From: Stenotrophomonas lactitubi
GTDB lineage: Bacteria > Pseudomonadota > Gammaproteobacteria > Xanthomonadales > Xanthomonadaceae
Length of the DNA: 64,000 nucleotides
Reading direction: 5' to 3'
Assembly (NCBI RefSeq): GCF_002803515.1
Contig: NZ_PHQX01000001.1
Location: 1,674,001 to 1,738,000 of the forward strand
The position numbers and the translations under genes were made by a program. Positions 60,791 through 64,000 of this stretch are shown here, piece by piece. Position 1 is the first letter of the stretch, and the number at the start of each line of letters is the position of its first letter. The notes under the pieces are model-generated. The model made no database searches. It was not told where the DNA came from and saw nothing but the letters and a program-made list of their open reading frames with translations.

Positions 60791-62916
60791 CCCGGGGGCT
60801 GGTCCTGCGGGCTCTGCGCCAGTTCCACCCGTGGCCGCGGCAGGTCGTGCAGCTGCATGAAGCGGGCGGCGTCCACCGGCCGGCCCAGCAGGAAGCCCTG
60901 CAGGTAGTCGCAGCCCAGGCGCTCCAGGTAGGCGCGCTGCGCTGCGGTCTCTACACCTTCGGCGACGATATCCATGTCCAGCGCGTGGCCCAGCGCAACG
61001 ATGGCCGACACGATCACCACGTCTTCGGCGCTGTGTTCGAGGTCGCGCACGAATGCATGGTCGATCTTGATCTCGGTGGCCGGCAGGCGTTTCAGGTACA
61101 GCAGGCTGGAGTAACCGGTGCCGAAATCATCGATCGAGATGCCCACGCCCAGGGCGGAGAAGCTCTGCAGCAGGCGTAGGCTGGTATCGGTATCGCGCAT
61201 CACCGTGCTTTCGGTGATCTCCAGCACCAGGTTGCGCGGGGCGATCGCGTAGCGCTCGATCACCTCGCGTACGTCCTGCAGCAGGTGTGGCGAACTGAAC
61301 TGCACCGGTGACAGGTTCACCGACATCGTCCAGCTGTCGTGGCCGGCATCGTGCCAGTGCCGCAGCTGCTGGCAGGCCTGGTCCAGCGCCCAGCGGCCGA
61401 TCTCGTTGATCGCACCGCTGCGCTCGGCCAGGCGGATGAAGCGGTCCGGCGGAATCAGGCCCTGTTCCGGGTGGCGCCAGCGGATCAGCGCTTCGGCGCC
61501 AGCCACCTTCTGCGTGGCCACGCGGATCTTCGGCTGGTAATGCAGGAACAGCTGCTCGCTGCCGATCGCCCGGCGCAGGTCGGCCAGCAGGCGGAACTGC
61601 TGCTCGGCGCTGTCGTTCATCCAGTCGGCGAACAGCACGAACGCATTGCGGCCCGACTCCTTGGCCTGGTACATGGCTGCGTCGGCGAAGGCCATCAGCT
61701 GGCGTTCGCTGGCGGCGTGGTCGGGGCAGATCGCGATGCCGATGCTGGCGGTCACCTGCAGTTCGTTGTCCGGCAGCAGCGGGCCGCTGCCCACCGCCTG
61801 CAGGATGCGCCGGGCCAGGGTCGGCAGGTCCTCGTCGTGCTCGATGCGCACCACCAGCACGAATTCGTCGCCGCCCAGCCGTGCCAGCAGATCGTGTGGG
61901 CGCAGCAGCTGGCGGGTGCGTTCGGCCACCGCCACCAGCAGCGCGTCGCCGGCCTGGTGGCCATAGGCATCATTGACCTGCTTGAAGCCATCCAGGTCCA
62001 TGAACATCACCGCGAAGCGGCTGCCGCCCTGTTCGGCCTCGGCCAGTGCCTGCACGATGCGCCGCTGCAGCAGCAGCCGGTTCGGCAGGCGGGTGAGCGG
62101 GTCGTGCAGCGCGGCCTGGGTCAGTTCCTGCTGGGCGTCGGTCAACGAGGTGCTGAGCAGCGAATTGCGCAGGCGCAACAGCTGTGCCTCCACCCGCTGG
62201 TCCAGCCAGGACACCACCAGCACCACCGCCAGGATCGCCACGGTCAGCACCACCACCAGCATCGCCAGCCAGTTGTTCTGCAGGCCATCGCCCACTGCGG
62301 CGCCGCAGATGCTGCCTTCGGGGAAACGGGCGGCGGCCATGCCGGTGTAGTGCATGCCGACGATGGCCAGGCCGAGCAGGCCGGCGGCAGCCAGGCGGTC
62401 GCCGATGCGGGTGTGCTGCGCGCGCAGGCGGAAGGCCACATACAGCGCGGTCCACGACGCGGCCACCGCAACCAGCAGCGACAGCAGCAGCCACACCGGC
62501 TGATAATCGATGCCAGGTTGCATGCGCATCGCGGCCATGCCCACGTAATGCATGCTGGCGATGCCGCTGCCCATCAGCAACGCGCCACCGGCCAGGCGTG
62601 GATGGGGCAGGGTACGCAGCGACACCAGCCAGAGCGCGAACACCGACGAGCCGATCGCCAGTGCCAGCGACAGCAGGGTGATGGGCAGGTCGTAGCCCAG
62701 CGGAATGGGCAGGTCGAAGGCGAGCATGCCGATGAAGTGCATCGACCAGATGCCCAGCCCCATCGCAAAGCCGCCGCCGAGGCGCCACCACCAGGTCGCG
62801 CCCTTGCCAGGCGCGGTGACGGTGCGCCCGGCCATCGCCAGCGCGGTATAGGACGCCATCACTGCAACCAGCAATGAGGTCGCCACCAGCCACGGGTTGT
62901 ACGTGCCTACCAGCAT
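60787..62916 (-). CDS. MHYT-GGDEF-EAL membrane protein (cyclic-di-GMP turnover)
   Basis: The 709-residue protein starts with a seven-segment MHYT sensor (residues ~5-240) holding three copies of the motif (SMHFIGM, SMHYVGM, GMHYTGM), proposed in this family to bind a metal and sense a diatomic gas. A GGDEF domain follows (RLGGDEFVLVV, with an upstream R-P-H-D inhibitory site), then an EAL domain (GAEALIRWRHP, ISIDDFGTGYSS). Both catalytic motifs look complete, so it could make or degrade cyclic di-GMP. It lies between fliR and flhB on the same strand. The ATG at 62916 begins MLVGTYNPWLV. Confidence 0.92.
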   Translation of the reverse strand: MLVGTYNPWLVATSLLVAVMASYTALAMAGRTVTAPGKGATWWWRLGGGFAMGLGIWSMHFIGMLAFDLPIPLGYDLPITLLSLALAIGSSVFALWLVSLRTLPHPRLAGGALLMGSGIASMHYVGMAAMRMQPGIDYQPVWLLLSLLVAVAASWTALYVAFRLRAQHTRIGDRLAAAGLLGLAIVGMHYTGMAAARFPEGSICGAAVGDGLQNNWLAMLVVVLTVAILAVVLVVSWLDQRVEAQLLRLRNSLLSTSLTDAQQELTQAALHDPLTRLPNRLLLQRRIVQALAEAEQGGSRFAVMFMDLDGFKQVNDAYGHQAGDALLVAVAERTRQLLRPHDLLARLGGDEFVLVVRIEHDEDLPTLARRILQAVGSGPLLPDNELQVTASIGIAICPDHAASERQLMAFADAAMYQAKESGRNAFVLFADWMNDSAEQQFRLLADLRRAIGSEQLFLHYQPKIRVATQKVAGAEALIRWRHPEQGLIPPDRFIRLAERSGAINEIGRWALDQACQQLRHWHDAGHDSWTMSVNLSPVQFSSPHLLQDVREVIERYAIAPRNLVLEITESTVMRDTDTSLRLLQSFSALGVGISIDDFGTGYSSLLYLKRLPATEIKIDHAFVRDLEHSAEDVVIVSAIVALGHALDMDIVAEGVETAAQRAYLERLGCDYLQGFLLGRPVDAARFMQLHDLPRPRVELAQSPQDQPPG

Positions 62917-63078
62917 TCGTCAGTCTCCCGGACCTGCCTGTCAACGGAAAAACTACGGTGGGGCATGCGTAAGGCGGGCGACCAGGCGCCGCCGGTTGCA
63001 GCGTCCCCCCGGTCGCTGCCCATTCACTCTAACGCGGGCACCGGGGGGGACGGCAAGCAGCAAAACGTGATGACCGCG

Positions 63079-63870
63079 TCAGCGGGTCACGGCACCCGCA
63101 GCCTCGAAGGCGGCATCGAACAGGCGCTGCACCGGCGGGCCCATTTCACCGACCAGCAGGGTCAGCAGGAACAGGCCCAGCAGCAGCGAGACCGGCAGGC
63201 CCAGCTGGATCGGATTCAGCGCCGGCGCGGCGCGGGCCAGTACGCCGAAGGCCAGGTTCACCGCCAGCATCGCCACGGTCAGCGGGATGGCCAGGGTCAG
63301 TGCCCCGCGCAGCACGGTCAGCAGGAAGGTCGGGGCGATGCTGAAGAAGGCGTGCGGGTCGGGCAGGGGCGCACCGATCGGCAGGGCGCGGTAACTGTCC
63401 ACCACCAGCGAGATCAGCGCCAGATGGCCGTTGGCGGTGAAGAACAGCAGGCCGAACAGCAGGTAGAACCATTGGCCGATGACACCGGAGGTGCCGCCGC
63501 GCAGCGGGTCGCTCATCTGCGCAAACGCCAGGCCGGTGCCCTGGGCGACCAGTTCGCCGGCCATCGCGCCCGCCTCGAACACCAGCCGCAGCATGAAACC
63601 GATGGCCACGCCGATCGCCAGCTCGCGCGCGATGGTCAGTACGGTGGCGGCGTCGAAGCCGGTCCAGTCCGGTACCGGCGGCAGCAGGGGCGCCAACGCA
63701 ATGGCCAGGGTGCCGGCCAGCATCACCCGCACCCGGCCGGGCACGGCGCGGGTACCGATCATCGGCATCGCCATGGCCACCGCGCCGATGCGCAGCATGG
63801 TCCACAGCACGGTGCCGATCATGCCGAAGGCATTCAGGCCGTCGGCAGCCATCTGGGTGGCGGCGTCCAT
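63079..63870 (-). CDS. fliR: Flagellar export protein FliR
   Basis: FliR forms the export channel core with FliP and FliQ. The 263-residue protein has about six to seven membrane segments and typical FliR sequence (MLRIGAVAMAMPMIGTRAVPGRVRV in the N-terminal third, PALNPIQLGLPVSLLLGLFL near the end). It follows fliQ by 16 bp. The 160-bp gap after it, before the GGDEF-EAL gene, shows no gene or clear terminator. Confidence 0.95.
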   Translation of the reverse strand: MDAATQMAADGLNAFGMIGTVLWTMLRIGAVAMAMPMIGTRAVPGRVRVMLAGTLAIALAPLLPPVPDWTGFDAATVLTIARELAIGVAIGFMLRLVFEAGAMAGELVAQGTGLAFAQMSDPLRGGTSGVIGQWFYLLFGLLFFTANGHLALISLVVDSYRALPIGAPLPDPHAFFSIAPTFLLTVLRGALTLAIPLTVAMLAVNLAFGVLARAAPALNPIQLGLPVSLLLGLFLLTLLVGEMGPPVQRLFDAAFEAAGAVTR

Positions 63871-63886
63871 CTGCGTGCGCGTCCGT

Positions 63887-64000
63887 CTAGCCGATCAGGT
63901 GCGGAATGCGCTGGAACAGCAGCGTGGTGAATTCGACCAGATGGCCGATCAGCAGGCTGCCCAGTGCGAACAACACCGCAGTGAGCGCTGCAGCCTTGGC
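63887..64000 (-). CDS. fliQ: Flagellar export protein FliQ, C-terminal part (cut by window edge)
   Basis: Only the last 37 residues are present (ending TTLLFQRIPHLIG before the TAG at 63887-63889), preceded by a hydrophobic segment (AALTAVLFALGSLLIGHLVEF). The sequence and the position directly before fliR fit FliQ, a small two-segment component of the export channel. The start lies beyond the window. Confidence 0.85.
   Translation of the reverse strand, partial: AKAAALTAVLFALGSLLIGHLVEFTTLLFQRIPHLIG

Overview
The window comes from a high-GC gammaproteobacterium of the Xanthomonadaceae, almost certainly Stenotrophomonas of the S. maltophilia type. Three things point there: the complete rpf (DSF quorum-sensing) locus in Xanthomonas order, the many short GTAG-ended palindromes of the SMAG/REP class between genes, and a polar-flagellum/chemotaxis cluster of Pseudomonas/Xanthomonas layout. 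This assignment is inferred from gene content and repeats; no database was searched.

Layout. (1) Positions 1-3000: the tail of a DUF2135 protein, a membrane acyltransferase and a divergent LytTR regulator whose place and domains fit RpfD. (2) 3036-17000: prfB with its programmed +1 frameshift, an inserted block (XRE regulator, aldehyde dehydrogenase, ThDP acetolactate-synthase-like enzyme) bordered by dense repeats, then lysS, rpfG-rpfC, and the convergent rpfF and rpfB. (3) 17180-23400: glycine-betaine genes betI-betB-betA with divergent betT around a perfect palindromic operator, then a small secreted protein. (4) 23426-31530: aconitase A (rpfA position), a BamE-like small protein, an AbrB/PIN toxin-antitoxin pair, aconitase B, and small secreted proteins. 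(5) 31538-64000, all on the minus strand: chemotaxis and flagellar genes.

The motility block reads in its own direction as fliQ-fliR, an MHYT-GGDEF-EAL protein, flhB-flhA, flhF-flhG-fliA, cheY-cheZ-cheA, motC-motD-parC-parP, a second signalling core (STAS protein-cheY-cheA), three chemoreceptors, a PilZ flagellar brake (ycgR), cheW, and cheR-cheD-cheB. I find seven sites with the FliA (sigma28) arrangement, a TAAA/TCAA-like box, exactly 15 bp, and a GCCGATAA-like box. One lies ahead of each transcription unit from motC downstream, so FliA encoded here probably drives the receptors, cheW, ycgR, motCD-parCP and the second CheA core. A sigma54-type site precedes flhB.

The rpf, cyclic-di-GMP (RpfG HD-GYP, GGDEF-EAL, YcgR PilZ) and motility genes fall within one 64-kb stretch, which suggests a route from DSF sensing to flagellar output. 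Repeats fill most gaps. The most unusual are four long palindromes (two at 5.1-5.5 kb, two at 36.6-37.0 kb). They have locus-specific but complementary outer and inner arms around a shared apex, and three carry a hexanucleotide microsatellite. They are the best candidate here for a little-described structured element.
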